Assembly (NCBI GenBank): GCA_000611775.1
Contig: KK106982.1
Coordinates: forward strand, 4,782,996 to 4,846,995
Source of the DNA: Umbilicaria muhlenbergii
Lineage: Eukaryota; Ascomycota; Lecanoromycetes; Umbilicariales; Umbilicariaceae
Reading direction: 5' to 3'
Length of the DNA: 64,000 nucleotides
A program made the translations under genes and the position numbers. Below, in pieces: positions 25,275 through 39,483 of the stretch. How positions within the stretch are numbered: position 1 is the first letter of the stretch; every line of letters starts with the position of its first letter. The notes under the pieces are model-generated. The model was not told the origin of the DNA. It was given only the letters and a program-made list of their open reading frames with translations, and did not search any database.

Positions 25275-28200
25275 TTAAAAAAGTACCTACACTCTTTTTG
25301 ACCTCTGAAGGTGACAGAATATCAGCTGAGATAAATGTGTATATTGATGAAAAAATTCTTCCTCAACATCATTAAATATTTTAATCAACAATTAAATTCT
25401 CAAGTCCTGTGAGGAGTAGGCAACAAATGATTAAAAAGTACTCTGTCATGATGACAGGTAACTGTGAGAAGTCAGTAAATGAAAAGATTTATTAATAAGC
25501 ACAGATAACTGCAGTAGAAGCAGTTGAAAGAGCAAGGTTTTAAACTGAATAATCTCAACATTAAGAGTAGGTGTCTGAAGCACTGAAGAAATCATGATTA
25601 AATCACATTAAAAGGAAGTCTCTTCTCAATCTGAAAAATTATCTCTGACTGAAGGACAGTCAGATGATCATGAGAGATTGAAAACAATAAACATCATGAA
25701 GGTGAACCCTTGAAGTGAAGTTATCTTTAAAAACTTATAATGATAAGCAGCACATGATCTGAAGAACATCTGCTGTTTAATGTTGAAGATGCTAAATCAG
25801 AGAAATTCATACAAGGCACAAATACAAAATCTAGAAGAATAAAATAATCAGAAAAACTCTCAGATAAAGAAGTTAACAACTGAGAAACAAGAACTGAAAC
25901 AGGATGTGTTGAAGTTAACTTGATGACTTAACAACTTTGAAGCAGAGCAGTCAAGAGAAGGCACACTTAAATTGAACACAAGTGATGCAATGAAGAAGTG
26001 TTCAATGAAGTTTTCAAATTCATTAATTCTGAATGATGATCTTAAGCTCACTTTCCATGTATGAAATGATCAGATGAAGAGCAAATTATGAATTAATGAT
26101 GATTAATTCAATTAGCCAGACCTAGATGAAGCTGAACATGTCAGAGTGATTTACATAAAAACTTAAATTAATAGCAAAGCTGCTGAACACCTTTATTCAT
26201 GACTGAAGGCTCAGTCAGGAAGGGTGATTTATGTTGAAGAGATTATTCAATGTCTGAAAAACATCTTTAAGGATTCAGATCATCATTTAAAGGCATGAAA
26301 GCAGCTAAAGAAGCTTAAGATGTCATATTTTAAGAATTTCAACATGTTTCAGTCAGAGTTTATACAGTTAATGAATTCAGTGAAGATGTCAACAGATCAG
26401 TGAAAAGAGGAAATTCATGATAAATTATATAATTCACTTTGAGTTTAAATGAAAATTTATGTTGCTGATGAGGACATGTCATTTGATGCTTATTATAAGA
26501 AGGCTCAACAGTTCATGAGAGGTCTTGTTAAAGCTGATGAGAGAATTAAGAAATAAAAGAATCAACAGGAGCTGCAGAGAAAGCAGTTAACTTTTAAATT
26601 CAAAAAAAAGATGATTATGATGATCATCACTGTCACATGAGAAGCAATCAAGTCAATGTTAATTAATATAACATGTTACACTTGCAATAAGAAAAAGCAT
26701 CTAGTGAGGGATTATCCTGACAAGTCAAAGAAAGCTGAGGCAAAGGCTGTAGACTTTAATCATTTAAATTCAAAAAATAAGTTACTCTAGGTGAAGTCTT
26801 CACCCTAAAGTCAACAGAAGGAGCAAAGATAAGCAAGATGAAAATGTTAAATATTCTGAAAAAATCATCATTAACCTGAGATTACTGACTTGCAGTCAAC
26901 AGCTTAATCATGAGAGTAACAGCTCTGCTAAACATCAATGTTGCTGAGAAGACTTTCATTCACAAGAAGTATTTTAAATTTATAAAAAAGCATCTGCAGT
27001 TATACATCAAGACAGCACAGAGGTCAGTCTCTTTAACAGAATATAATAATTGAAATGCTGAGGTGATCTTCAGAGCATTTACTGCAAACTTAATGATTGA
27101 CAGAAGATGAATTCCTACTTATTTCTTATTTTGTAATATCAGCTGACATGATGTTCTGATTGAGAGGAAATAATTTGAGAAGATTAAAGTCTTAATTGAC
27201 TGTTTTAATTGAAAGCTGATTTGACCTGAGGAGGCTCAGTATCAGGCAAGCAGAGACTTGATAATGTCAAGATGAAAGATTCAACTACTGAAACTCATAT
27301 CAGAGCATCAGGCAGATGCTGAATGATGTAATAATTTACATGAGGTAGTCACACTGACCTGAATTCTCAGAAGGGCAGAAAGGGATGAAATCATGAAAAC
27401 ACTCAATAAAGTTGACTCTGAGAATATCAAATGTTCAATAAAGTTAAATGAATGAAAGGAAAAGTTCATTGAACTGCTTAAAAAATCAGTTCTACAATTG
27501 TGAGTGCAATCAAAGACATGAAGAGCTCAGCAGCAGATCAACATTAATGAAATGAAAAAACAACTGAATAAAAAAGAAGGTTCAATAAATGAAGATTAAA
27601 ATTCATTGAACATGAAGAAGTTAAAGGATCATGAATTTTCTTTTTATCAAGAAGTGAATATTATACTTCTGAAAACAAGAAACTTCCTATGCAATGTTAA
27701 AAAAAAATGTGATTATTAATATCATCAGCATTCATGAGGTCAATCATTTAATTAAAAACAAAAAGAACAAGGATCTACTATTAAATGATGAAGAAGAGTT
27801 TAATCAAATATTATGAAACAAGTTATCACATCAGTACTGAGAGTTTACTGAGGTCTTTAGCAAGTTCACCTTCAACAAATTATCATCATGCTGAGAGAAA
27901 GTGAATCATGACATAGTGTTAAAAGTTGAGAACAATCTTATATCAAGCTCTCTTTATAACATGTCACTGAAGCAGCTGAAGTTAATTAAAACTTATCTGA
28001 AGGATCATTTGAAGAAGAGTTTCATAATCTTTAATAATATCTCTTATGTATCATCAGTCCTGTTTATGAAGAAGTCAGAGGAGAGGTGATGTTTCTGTGT
28101 TGATTACTGAAAACTCAACATCATCATAAAAAAGAATAGATACCCTCTCTCTCTGATTAAGGAGACATTGACACAACTGATTAAAGCAAAGGTTTTTATT

Positions 28201-30992
28201 AAGTTAAATGTTAAGCAAGTGTTCTACTGAATATGAATAAAAGAGTCTGTTGAGGATTTAATCACCTTTCAGATGAGGTATGAATTTTACAAGTACAAGG
28301 TTTTATTTTTCAATCTTTGCAATGAACCCGCCTTCTTTCAGAGGTATATCAACAACATCTTATTTAACTACCTGAATGATTTCTGCACAGCTTATGTGAA
28401 CAACATTTTAATTTACTCAGAGGATTCATTGAAACATGACACTCAAGTTAAAATGATGCTTCAACACCTTAAGAAAGCAGACCTACAAGTGAACATAAAG
28501 AAAAGTGAGTTCAGCATTCAATTTATCAAGTTTTTAAGCCTCATCATCAGCATCAAAGGTATTATAATGAACTCAGACAAAGTTTCTGTCATCAAGGACT
28601 GACTGTTATTAAAATTAATTAAGAAAATTCAGTCCTTCCTGAGATTCTGCAACTTCTATTATTGCTCATTGAAAAAATGAGGTTGAGTTGTACACTTGTT
28701 GATAAAGCTGATCACAAAAGGAGCTTGACACTCTTTAAAAGAGCTGAAAATTCAAGTTTTTGAGAAGGCAAAAGAGCTGATGTTATCAGATACTGTTTAA
28801 GCTCATTACTCACCTTATTTGAAAACTTGAATAAAGACAGATGTCAGCAGTGAAGTTATTATAAAAGTGCTCACTCAGCAGCAGAAAGATGATAAGTGAA
28901 AATTTATAACTTACTTCTCAAAGACAATGTCACCTGAGGAGATGCATTATGAGATTCATGACAAGAAAATGCTAACAGTGATCAGAGTCTTATAAGAATG
29001 ATGAGACATGTTGTTAAGCCTGCAAGCAGTTCCCTTTATCACAATCACAGATCATCACACTTTGAAGTACTTTATCATCAAGCAACTGCTTAACTCACGG
29101 CAAGTTAAATGAGTGAACATCATAACAGACTACAACTTCAAGATTACTTATCAGCCTGAAACAGCTAATATCATCACTGACATCTTGACAAGAAAACATG
29201 ATGAGTTAATTACTCAGAAGGAGAAAAATATTACTGCTCACACTTAAATCTTTCTGAATTCTAGTTGTGTAATAGCCGCAATAGATGAGGGTTCAGTGAA
29301 CATTGAAAGTGATTCTCTGAATGAGTTTAAACAGGCGGGTGATTCTCTGAATGAAACTGAACAGGTGAAAAATTCTTATCAGTTAATGAATTAAATTCTG
29401 CAGGTTAATCACTTTCATGAATCATTGAATCAGTATCATCAGATGACAAGAAAGAAGAAATGAGGCTGAAAGCTTTAAAACAACCTTCTTACATGATTTG
29501 AAAAGCTCATGATGCTGAACATGAATGCTTTGTGAACTCATTTAATTAATGAAGCTCATTCAACGCCAGTGATGACATATTCAGGCAAGACTAAGATGAC
29601 AAAGCTGTTGTCAGTTCAGTACTACTGATCAGGTCTGTCAAATGACTGTTTAATTTTTATTTCAAACTGTTGAACATGTCACTGAATGCATGTACTTTGA
29701 GATAAAACCTCAGGCCTACTTCACCTGTTATTAATTGAAAATAAGTGCTGACAGCATGTCTTATTCAACTTTAAATCCTTCTCACAGGACAAGAAAGGCT
29801 TCAATAACATATTTATCATTATTAATCACTTTAAAAAAAGGGCCTTCTCACTGTCATGTCAGAAGACAGTTACAGCAGCTTAAGCTGCATAATTATATTA
29901 TAAGTACATCTGAAGAATTTATGAAACACTTGAGACAGCAACATCAGATCATAATTCTCAGTTCATTTCAACATTCATGAATGAACTCTGCAAGCTTGTG
30001 AGGATAAAGCAAAAGCTTTCAACAGCATATCACTCACAGACTGACAGAAGCACTGAAGTACTGAATTAATATATTAATCAACAACTTCACTCTTTTGTGA
30101 ATTACTTTCAGAACAACTGGTCAGACCTTTTACTGATAATGAATTTCACTCAAGTGATTCTCACTCATGAGTTTACAAGCATGTCACCTTTTGAGTTAAA
30201 GCTGAGACAGACCTCTCACTTACACTTTCATTAAAAAGAGTGAACACAATCCTTGAACACTGTAAGGGAGTAACTGACAAGAGAAAAAGCTTAAACCTTC
30301 ATTATTAAAACTCATGACACAGTTAAATGAGTAAAGAAAAACCTGAAACAGGCTTAAAATAAGATGACAGATCAAGTAAATAAGCACTGAAGAAAATCAG
30401 ACTTCTTCATCAGAGATTGAGTATATGTTACTCAAAAAGGCTGAAGCATGAAAAGGCTTAACCTTAAACTGAATCATCAAGCAGCAGGACCCTACTGCAT
30501 ATTCAACATGAAAAAACACTCATATGTGATGAACCTGCTGAAGCACATAAAAATGAATAACATCTTTCATGCTGATCATTTAAGGAAGGTGATGAATGAT
30601 TTAATGTTAAATTAAATTCAGAACTCAGAGCTGTTAACTGAAGTTAATGATCAACCTGAGTACACAGTGAAAAAAATCTTGACAAGCTGAATTCACAACA
30701 ACATCTTACAATATCAAGTGACTTGAAAGGGATATGATTCAGACTCTGAATAATATGATGTTAATGACTTTATAGGGTCACTTCAAAAGGTAAAAAATTA
30801 TCATGATGCTTATCTGAACAAGGCTGAGCCATCAAGGTGACTACAAGTTTAATTAAATGCTTATAAATCAGATGAAGAGCTGAACCTGATGAATAAAGAC
30901 AACATGACAATCAATAAAGAATTCAAGAGGCAGTCAAGATAAAGAGTTTAAAATGAAAACTGAGAACAATCCTTCTGTCTGAAGGGGAGTGA

Positions 30993-31219
30993 TATTACAA
31001 CATGATATAACAAAGTATGACATGATCAACAGGCACTGACAGATATTGAATTACTTAATATTAAATTAAATTGAAATTAGTGTATCTTAGCACCTTGACA
31101 TTTATGTTGTGACTGCACTCACAAGACTGCTTTCCTCTTTGTACTTTTTTAAGTTTAAATAATTCACCTCTTGCAACAGTTTCAGGCCTGCTTATGAAGT
31201 GAAATAGTTAATTATAACA
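30993..31219 (+). repeat. 3' LTR of G
   Basis: 227 bp, same length as the 5' LTR, ending AATTATAACA, followed by ttaac. Preceded by the polypurine tract at about 30,980-30,990. Confidence 0.85.
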
Positions 31220-31224
31220 TTAAC

Positions 31225-31793
31225 AGTAATTTTTAAGATTTTTAATCTTATCTGATATTTTAAAATATTTACTATTTATTGTAAAATCTTCTGCATTATT
31301 TAATAAATTCAGCTGAAAATATTTAAATCAACATTAATTAAGATATTCATGATTTAATTTATTTTCTTATTTCACTTTTTGATAAACTTTGCTGATAATG
31401 TTGTCATAATTTTTTTTACTTTAATCAGTTTCTTAATTTCACTTCTGATGAAGTTTTTATCTTATTTAAAATCTTTATCATCTCTTTTCTCAGCTGATGT
31501 TGTTTATATTATATAGAATTTTTTTTAAATATGTGTAAATATTATTCTAAGCCTTGTTTTTTACTCAAGTGAGTAAAACATTTATTATAATAATAAATAA
31601 TTTATAATATAATATTATGCAGTGTTTCTCTTGATTTATTAATTAATTATGTGACTTGAAAGTGCTTTAATGTCATCTTAATATACTTTTCTGAAAATGA
31701 TTGTATTTACTTTGATTTGTGATAATCTTTAATAAAATGTTTTATTTTATTATAATTATAACACTTTTTTATCTTTTTTAAAAATTTTCAGCT
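31225..31793 (-). mobile_element. Gypsy remnant J, part 2 (between G and D1)
   Basis: AT-rich sequence with no open frame. It is placed in J because the duplications of G (left) and D1 (right) bound it exactly. No domain was recognised in this part. Confidence 0.45.
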
Positions 31794-31798
31794 GTGTC

Positions 31799-32069
31799 TG
31801 TTAGGTTTACACCTGAACTGAATAATTTAAACTTAAACATCAAACTGAACTGAATGATCTGAATGATACTGAATCAAATGACTGAACAGGTTAACATCAA
31901 ATGATTGAAGAAGTTAACAGTGATTAAATTAATGAATTTAATGTACACATAAAAATTTTAATCTTTATGCTCTTTCTTTCTTTTACTTCTTAAATTAAAA
32001 TTCATCTCTGTAGCTAAATGTCAGCTGTTAAAACACATGCATTAATTCATAATTTACATAATTTTAATA
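31799..32069 (+). repeat. 5' LTR of D1
   Basis: 271 bp, TGTTAGGTTTACACC at the start; the end aligns with CCTGACA of the 3' LTR. The 3' half (about 150 bp) is shared with repeat F and with 47,298-47,392. Confidence 0.82.
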
Positions 32070-35000
32070 TTATTTTAATCTCTTTCTTTATCTTCTGCTG
32101 TAAGGCACCTTGAATGAATTCTGAATCAAATTGAAATTGAATCAGAATCAGAATCAGAATCAGAACTTAATCATGATGATCAGAGAAATCAGTAGTAAAG
32201 TTTATTCATGAATCAGAGAGTCTTTATTGACTTCTGTGAATGATGAACAATTCACTTTAAATGAAAACCTGATCAATCAAATCCTGATCACTTTAACTGC
32301 AGAGATCTTGATTAATCTCTTATAAGAACATTTCTTCAAAGCAATAATTACTCTCTGATAATTAATCACTGATCATGAGCAGTCTCTGAATGAAATCAAC
32401 ACTGTTATAAAGACACATGAAGAAGTACAAGCAGATTATAAAAGAATGAAAAATAAGAATAAGAAATTAAAGAAAAAAGTTATTAAACAAGCTGATGTAA
32501 TAATATATCTTAAATAAAAAATCACAATCATAAGCACCTCCTGACCTAATTTCCCTTAACTCACAGTTGAAGAATCATCAAGATTATTAAAGCTTCTTAA
32601 TTCATTAATGTTCTTCAGTGACTGTTCAAAATATGATGAATAAGTAATGAAGATCAGATACTACCTATTAACAATGAATGAATAATATTTCATTAAACAG
32701 ATGAAAATAATGTACATGAAAATAAAAGTTGAGGGTGACTTTATCAAACACATAAGACCTCAAATGAATTCAGCATTCTGAATAATTTATTTAAATGTTA
32801 TTAAACTGCTAAAACATTTGACCTGAATCTACAGAGATTCAAATCAAAAATGTATCATCACTGATGAATTTCATAAACTTTATTAAGAATTCAAAGACTT
32901 TTCATCCTTCTGAGCTGATTTTCAGTGATATGTTACTGAACTGAATGAGTTTTTTAATTTATACTGAATAGGAGAACTTCTGAACAAGGTGAATAACATC
33001 ATTCAATGATAATTAAACACTGATGATGACAGACCTGAAGATCTTTATGAACTCATCAAGTGCTGTCAGTGAATCAATCAGGCCTTATGACTACTTGATA
33101 TAAAGAAAATTATTAAATTTTAATTAAATCAGACATCCTTCTCTGCAAGTTAAACTCATACAAGGATTGAATGTTTTATTGAAATCTTAAAATCAACTAC
33201 TTGAATGATCACTGAGTCAGTTCCCTGAACACTGAACTGAACATCACACTCAGACATCATCAAAGGACAACAGATGAAGAAAGAATGTTATTTTAAATAT
33301 AATGAACAAAAGCATCTTACCTTAAACTGTTCAAACAAGAATAAAAAGAAAGAGACTTCAACATTAAAATGCATATAATAAATCATATTCAATTCTGATT
33401 CTGATTCTGATTTTAAATTAAGTTCAGGAAAAGGTGTTCCTTTATTAAAGTCATGATAAGAATTGATGATAATTTCTTTATGATATCAACACTGATAATT
33501 AATGAAGACATGCTGTTCACCTGAACATCATTTAAAGCAGATTACAAGCTCACACTGAATGAAATTAAGTTATAAGTCAAGGCTCTACTTGATACTGAGT
33601 CAATTGAATATGCATTCATTAATGCTAATCTGACAAAGACTCTGGTTGAACAATCTGAAATTAAAGCAGTATTATTGTCAAAGCCCTGAATCATATATGA
33701 TTTTTAGAAGAAGACAGTGAGATGAGTTACATACATGATTTATTCAATTATGAAGGTTTGTGATCATTCTCAATGATTCACCCTCATGATGATTGTAGAC
33801 ATAAAAGATTTTAGCATTATATTAAGACTTTCTTAAATGAATCACATCTGAATTCTAATCAACTCTGTGAACTGAGTAGTGATTTTCTCACTGAATGAAT
33901 GAACTGAACAACTGAAGAACTGAATGAATAAATGAATTAAACAACTGAACAACTGAATGAATGAACAAACTGAACAACTGAACAACTGAATGAATGAATG
34001 AATTAAATTAAAGGACTGAGTGATTGAACTTAAATTACTGAAAACTTATCAGATCTTGAAGAAATTTATTATAAAAGCAGATCCTGAACCAGCAGTTAAC
34101 ATTAAAATAATTAACACAACATTATTTACATTAAATATGAAGGAAGGCAATGAAATCTTCATTATCTTTATTTAACAGATTAAGGAAGCATTGAATCCTG
34201 AACTGAAATTAAGTGAATTAAATATCAAGGTGATTCTCCCTTCTGAATATCATGATTTGATTGATGTCTTTTTTAAAAAGATTGTAAATGAACTCCCTCT
34301 GCATCAACCTTATGATCACAAGATCATCTTAAAAGATGAGCAAAAGCTTAAATACACATCTTTTTATAATATGTCATATGAAGAACTGATAATGATGAAG
34401 AATTACATAAAAGACAATTTACAAAAAAATTTCATTAAAGTCAGTCAGTCATCAGTGATTTCATTAATTTGGTTTATATGAAAGAAAGATGATTCTTTAT
34501 AACTGTGCATTAACTACTGAAAGCTGAATTTGATTATGAAGAAAGACTGATATTCATTGTCTTTAATTGAGGAAACCCTGACTCAGATTTTAAAGACAAA
34601 ATACTTCATCAAGATTAATATACAACAGACATTTTATTATATATGAATGAATCCTGAATCTGAAGACCTGACAACTTTTCAAGCAAGACATGATTTCTAC
34701 AAATATAAAATCTTGCCTTTTAAACTCATTAATGAATCAGTCACTTTTCAATACTTTATTAATGATGTATTATTCAATCTATTGAACACATGCTGTACAG
34801 CATATTTGAATAATATCTTAATTTATTCAGAATCTCTGTCTGAACACTGAACTTATGTTTAAATCATTCTAGAATGACTGAGAAAGGCAAATTTACAGAC
34901 TGAAATCAAGAAGTGTGAATTTCACAAGACTGAAACTCAATACTTAAGACTGATCATAAGATGTCATGACATTCAAGTAAACTCTGAAAAGATCATGATT

Positions 35001-37410
35001 ATAAAAACTTGAAAAGTGCTCATTAATTTAAAATAGCTGCAGGCATTCTTAAATTTTTGTAACTTTTACTGATGATTCATAAAGAAATATTTCAAAATCA
35101 CAAAGTTCTTAATCAGACTGACAGGCAAGAACATACTCTTTAATATATAAATTAAACAGTGTTTTCAAGCCTTTAATGAATTAAAGAACTGATTGATTAA
35201 TGTGTTAATATTACAACACTTTGACTGAACTTGAATATGTTATTTTAAATGTGATTCATTTGATCTGATATTCACAGGAGTATTATCTCAGAAAGATGAT
35301 TAAAAATTAATGCATTTAATGACATTTTTCTTTAAGAAACTCATATCAGCTGAATGTAATTATGAAATTTATGACAAGGAATTGTTGATTATCATTTAAA
35401 GCTTAAAAGAATGACATGCTGAACTGACTGAAATAAAGAATTCAATTCAAATTTTAACAGATCATAAAGCCCTGAAGTATTTTATAATAATCAAGAAACT
35501 GACTTGCAGACAAGTCAAATGAGCTGAATTTCTCTTATAATTCAACTTTGTGATTACATACTGAACAGTCAAGGAAAATGAAAAGGTGAACACACTCATT
35601 AAACACTCAAGTGACTGATTAAAGAAGAATGAGGATGATGAGTGATTATAATATTAATCTTAAATTATGCTACTGAGCTGTTGCTTAAACTCATGCATTA
35701 TTATTAATTAAAAGAAAAAAGCTCCTCATCTTTTAAAATCAGTTGAACAGATTTTAAACAAATTAAATAAACAAACTCTGAATGAACAGATTTTAAATAA
35801 ACTGAATGAATAAACTCTGAATGAAACTTTAAATGAGTTAATTACTTGTTATGTGAAAGCAGATGATTTCTGTCAAGAAATTTTAAACTTATTATGAACT
35901 GAAGTAAAATATTCAACAAAGATCTCTCTTGATGACTGCACTGAAAATAAAGGCTGACTGCTTTATTAAAAACATGTATAAATCTCAGGTATTAATAATG
36001 ATCTGAATCAGAACAAATTATAATGATGATTAATTCAAAAAGCTCATGAGCAGCTGATGATAAAACATATTGAACACTGAAAGACTCTGAAACTGCTTGC
36101 ACACTTCTATTACTGACCTTGAATAAATTGAATAATTAGTTATTTTATTTAAAACTGTCACACCTGCTGCTGAACAAAGAACACAAATAAGCAGTATCAA
36201 GAAGTCCTGAAGTCACTTTCAATTTCAAGTTATTTATGACAAGATATTTCACTCAACTTGATTATTAAGTTACTTGAAAGTGAAGGATTCAACATCATCT
36301 TAATAATTATTTATAGATTAATTAAGAAAAGATATTACATCTCTTGCTTAACAGATAAAGAAGAGGGAACATCAACTGAATATATTACTGAACTCTTGCT
36401 TCACAATGTATGAAGGTTTCATGAATTATCACAGATGATAACATCAGACTGAGGATCACAATTTGTAATATTACTCTGAAAATACTTATGTGAACAACTC
36501 TGAATCAGATTGAAACCTTCAATCACTTTTCATTCAAAGACAGATGAGCAGTCTGAAAATGTGAATATGAATATTAAATGATATCTTAAAGCATTTGTGA
36601 ATTATCAGCAAGATGACTGAACAAAATAATTATTAATGATTAAGTTTACAGTCAACAATGCAGATTTTAACTTCATCAAAGTTTCATCATTCTTTGTGAA
36701 TAAGAGATATCATCTCTGAATGAGTTTTAACTCTGAATGATTGATCATTCTGCTGCTGACAAGAGAATGAATTCTGAAGGAAAAAGTATTTTTAATGAAT
36801 CATATGAAAGCTTTACATACAATGTTATAAAAAAACATGACAGCAGCACAACTTCAACAAGAAGACTTCACAAACTGAACATGAATATTAATCTCAACAT
36901 ATCAAGTAAAAGATCTGATATGATTGTCAACAAAAAACATTCAAACAACTCATTTATTCAAAAAGCTGAATCACAAGAATAAAGAACCTTTTCAAATCAA
37001 GAAGAAAGTTTCAACTTAAACATATGAACTTAAACTGTTTAAGTTAATGAAGATACACTCTGTCTTTCACATCTCTTTATTATAACTCACTGTGAATGAT
37101 TTTTTACTTAAATAAATTGTGTCACCTTTATCACCTGTAATAACTGAACAAGCTGAACTGAAATGAGAAGTTGAATAAATTAATGACAGCTGTTGATAAA
37201 GAAATAAACTACAATACAGAGTGACATAAAAAGAATATTCATTTAACAAAACCTGATATAATGCTGAAGGATTCAAACACTCACTTGAACTGAAAGAAGC
37301 ATTTCATGAAAGGTACTTAAATAAACTGACTGAATCACTGAATACATCAATGACAAGGCAGAAAAGTAAACACTCACCTCATGAAGCTTGTTAAACAGAA
37401 GAGGAGGTAA

Positions 37411-37680
37411 TATTAAGTTTATGTTTAAACTGAATGATTCAAACTTGAATATTAAACTGAACTGAATGATCTGAATGATACTAAACTGAATGACTGAACA
37501 AGTTAGCATTGAATGACTGAAGAGGTTAACAGTGATTAAATTAACAAACTTAACATGCACATAAAGACTTTAATCTTCATGCTCTTTCTTTCTTTCACTT
37601 CTTAGACTAAAATTCTTCTCTGTAGCTAAATGTCAGCTGTTAAAACACATGCATTAATCATAATCTGCATAGTCCTGACA
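37411..37680 (+). repeat. 3' LTR of D1
   Basis: 270 bp, ends CATAGTCCTGACA, followed by gtatc. It starts immediately after the polypurine tract. Confidence 0.82.
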
Positions 37681-37685
37681 GTATC

Positions 37686-39125
37686 ATATTGATTTTTATC
37701 AATTTCAGGTTGTAGTATGATTTTTTAAAGAAGTGTTTCTTATAATAATACTTCTTGTAAGTCTTTTTTATAATGATTATATTAAAATATTCTTTCTTTT
37801 TCAATCATCACTTATATTGATAATTATTAATATGTATAATTTAATTAATTATAGCTTTTAGATCTTTTAATTATTTTAATCATGTATTTTTATTCTTTAC
37901 TTCTTTTTTCAGTTTTTAATAAAACTGAAAAGTAAGAGTGTTGTTTTATTAATTATTTAATATAATAATACATTAAAACTTCACTGCATACTTAATAATA
38001 AATTCTTTTTGAGTCAAGTGATATAATTGCCTTTTTATAATATGTTTTTCATTAATGTTTTTAAAGACTCTTGTTATTTTATTCTTGAAGATTATTAAAT
38101 ATTTAAATATTTTATAAATATCATCTTCTCATTTAATTAAATCTTGATTTAAATAGTCCTTCTGATATAATTTTATTCAAGTAAAAACTTTATCATAAAA
38201 ATATGTAACAGCATAAAATATTTTATTAAACTTCACTGCAAATTGAGTACTGTTAAACTTAATATATAAGTTAATTTAAAGGAAATAAACTTAAAGCTTG
38301 ATTTACTCTTTTTTAAAAAAATCAGGTGAGATTATCTTAAATAATTTAATAATAATCATGTTAAAAATAATCACAGATTGCTTTTCTATTAAGATGATAA
38401 AAAGGTTTTATTATAAAGTAATTATTATTTTAATTTAAAGAAATAACAAGTTAATTTTAATACTTAAAGTGTAATAACTGATTATTAATCTTTAATCACA
38501 TGAGAATATCTTGAGGTAAACTTAAAAACTTACTAAGTACTTTATATTATTAAGGTTTGAAGTCATTATTAATAATATAAAATTATAATATTAAATTGAG
38601 TATGAAGCTTTTAACTATGTAGAAGTTAAACTTGCTTATATAATAATTTATAAATCTTTTGTTTATGATGAGTAACATAATTTTTTCTTCATTTACTGAA
38701 ATAATTATTATTTTACCTTCATCTTCACTTGCTGACTAAGCTCATTATAATAATGAAATAAGATAAAACTTTTGTTTCAATTTTAAAAAAATATAATTAT
38801 TATTTAATTTTTTATCTTGTTTTATTTCATTTTATTTTATAATTTTAAATTAAAACTCCTGTTTTAATAGTTCCCTTAAATCAAATTATAAAGTATTTCA
38901 TTTTTCAATTATAATAAAAAATATAAATTAGTTGAAAGTTCTTTCAATACATCTTTCAATATATGAAAAGCAAACTGAACAGAGTTTAAACAATATTTAA
39001 TTCAAGAGTTTAAGTCAATGTTAAGAGAGTTAAAGCAATTAGAAAAATTAAAGTTGAATTAAAAACAAGTAGAAAAATTTGCCTGCAACTTAAAAGATTT
39101 AATCACAAGAGCAGCAGAGTAAAGT
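37686..39125 (-). mobile_element. Gypsy remnant J, part 3 / AT-rich border of the gene island
   Basis: Very AT-rich with no convincing frame. Assigned to J only through the duplication of D1. Composition changes abruptly near 39,130, where CpG-containing, ordinary-GC sequence begins. Nothing else was recognised here. Confidence 0.4.
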
Positions 39126-39129
39126 ATTT

Positions 39130-39345
39130 TTAAAAGAGAATTATATTCAAAGATCTCGCATATTATACTCCAAGAAGGACATGATTATAATGACTACTAA
39201 GATAGACGAGAGATAGGAAGAAAGAGCGATAGTAGGTTGCCTTTTGGCGGACCAGGAGATAGCACCCCTTTCAATATTGAAGACAATTCCAGAGGTTGAT
39301 CGTGAGGTTACTGTATCGCCTGCCCAATCTTGCAGAAATATAAAT
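39130..39345 (-). mobile_element. Copia RNase H fragment (fossil)
   Basis: On the minus strand a short stretch reads DWAGD, STSG, ISWSAKRQPTIALSS, the RNase H signature of Ty1/Copia elements. Only this end of pol is present, with no LTRs. It keeps CpG and ordinary base composition, unlike all the Gypsy elements around it, so it escaped the C-to-T decay, probably because it is short or single-copy. Broken fragment. Confidence 0.7.
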
Positions 39346-39483
39346 AGGCTCTCCAAAATGCAAGATTAGAGGTTGCAGAGGCAAAGAAGGCGGTCGTCTA
39401 TGTCGTCGGTACTGTGATCCAAGAGACTCCTCTAAAAGGTATTGCTTGAATACCTCGTCCATTGAATCATCAGACCAGATCGG
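39346..39483. other. Spacer between Copia fragment and HNH gene
   Basis: Ordinary-GC intergenic sequence downstream of the minus-strand HNH gene. A short plus-strand frame (about 39,358-39,455) is cysteine-rich (CKIRGC, RLCRRYC, RYC), but it is too short to call. Confidence 0.35.

Larger units (their letters stand above)
25048..31219 (+). mobile_element. Gypsy chromovirus G (fossil), inserted in J
   Basis: Complete-length, 6,172 bp, with two 227-bp LTRs and a 5-bp duplication ttgac / ttaac (25,043-25,047 and 31,220-31,224). A polypurine tract (gaaggggag) precedes the 3' LTR. Parts in order: gag about 26,100-26,760 with a CCHC-type knuckle (CYTCNKKKH) near 26,674, protease region near 26,930, reverse transcriptase 27,840-28,600 (ending in an NNILIYSED block), RNase H about 28,790-29,200, integrase about 29,450-30,330, and a chromodomain about 30,660-30,830 (TVKKIL, then KGYDSDSE). 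It is broken by dozens of changes, but keeps longer open stretches and a higher GC content than J, so it is younger. Confidence 0.85.
31799..37680 (+). mobile_element. Gypsy element D1 (fossil), inserted in J
   Basis: Complete-length, 5,882 bp, LTRs at 31,799-32,069 and 37,411-37,680, 5-bp duplication gtgtc / gtatc (31,794-31,798 and 37,681-37,685), polypurine tract (agaagaggagg) before the 3' LTR. Parts: gag about 32,100-33,340 with a CCHC-type knuckle (CYFKYNEQKHLTLNC) near 33,290, protease patch near 33,590 (ALLDTES), a linker with GAATGAACTGAACAACT-type simple repeats (33,890-34,010), reverse transcriptase about 34,190-34,970, RNase H about 35,150-35,600, and integrase about 36,080-36,700. 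It is broken by dozens of changes. D2 is a second copy of the same family. Confidence 0.85.

Noticed and set aside
32130-32165. GAATCA simple repeat, also 33,395-33,412 and 49,262-49,295
   Set aside because: Short simple-sequence tracts in the gag and linker of the D family; no sign of a separate feature.
39358-39455. Cysteine-rich short plus-strand frame (CKIRGC...RLCRRYC)
   Set aside because: The spacing vaguely resembles a small zinc-binding module, but it is about 30 residues long, lacks a start context and lies against a Copia fragment; too weak to call.
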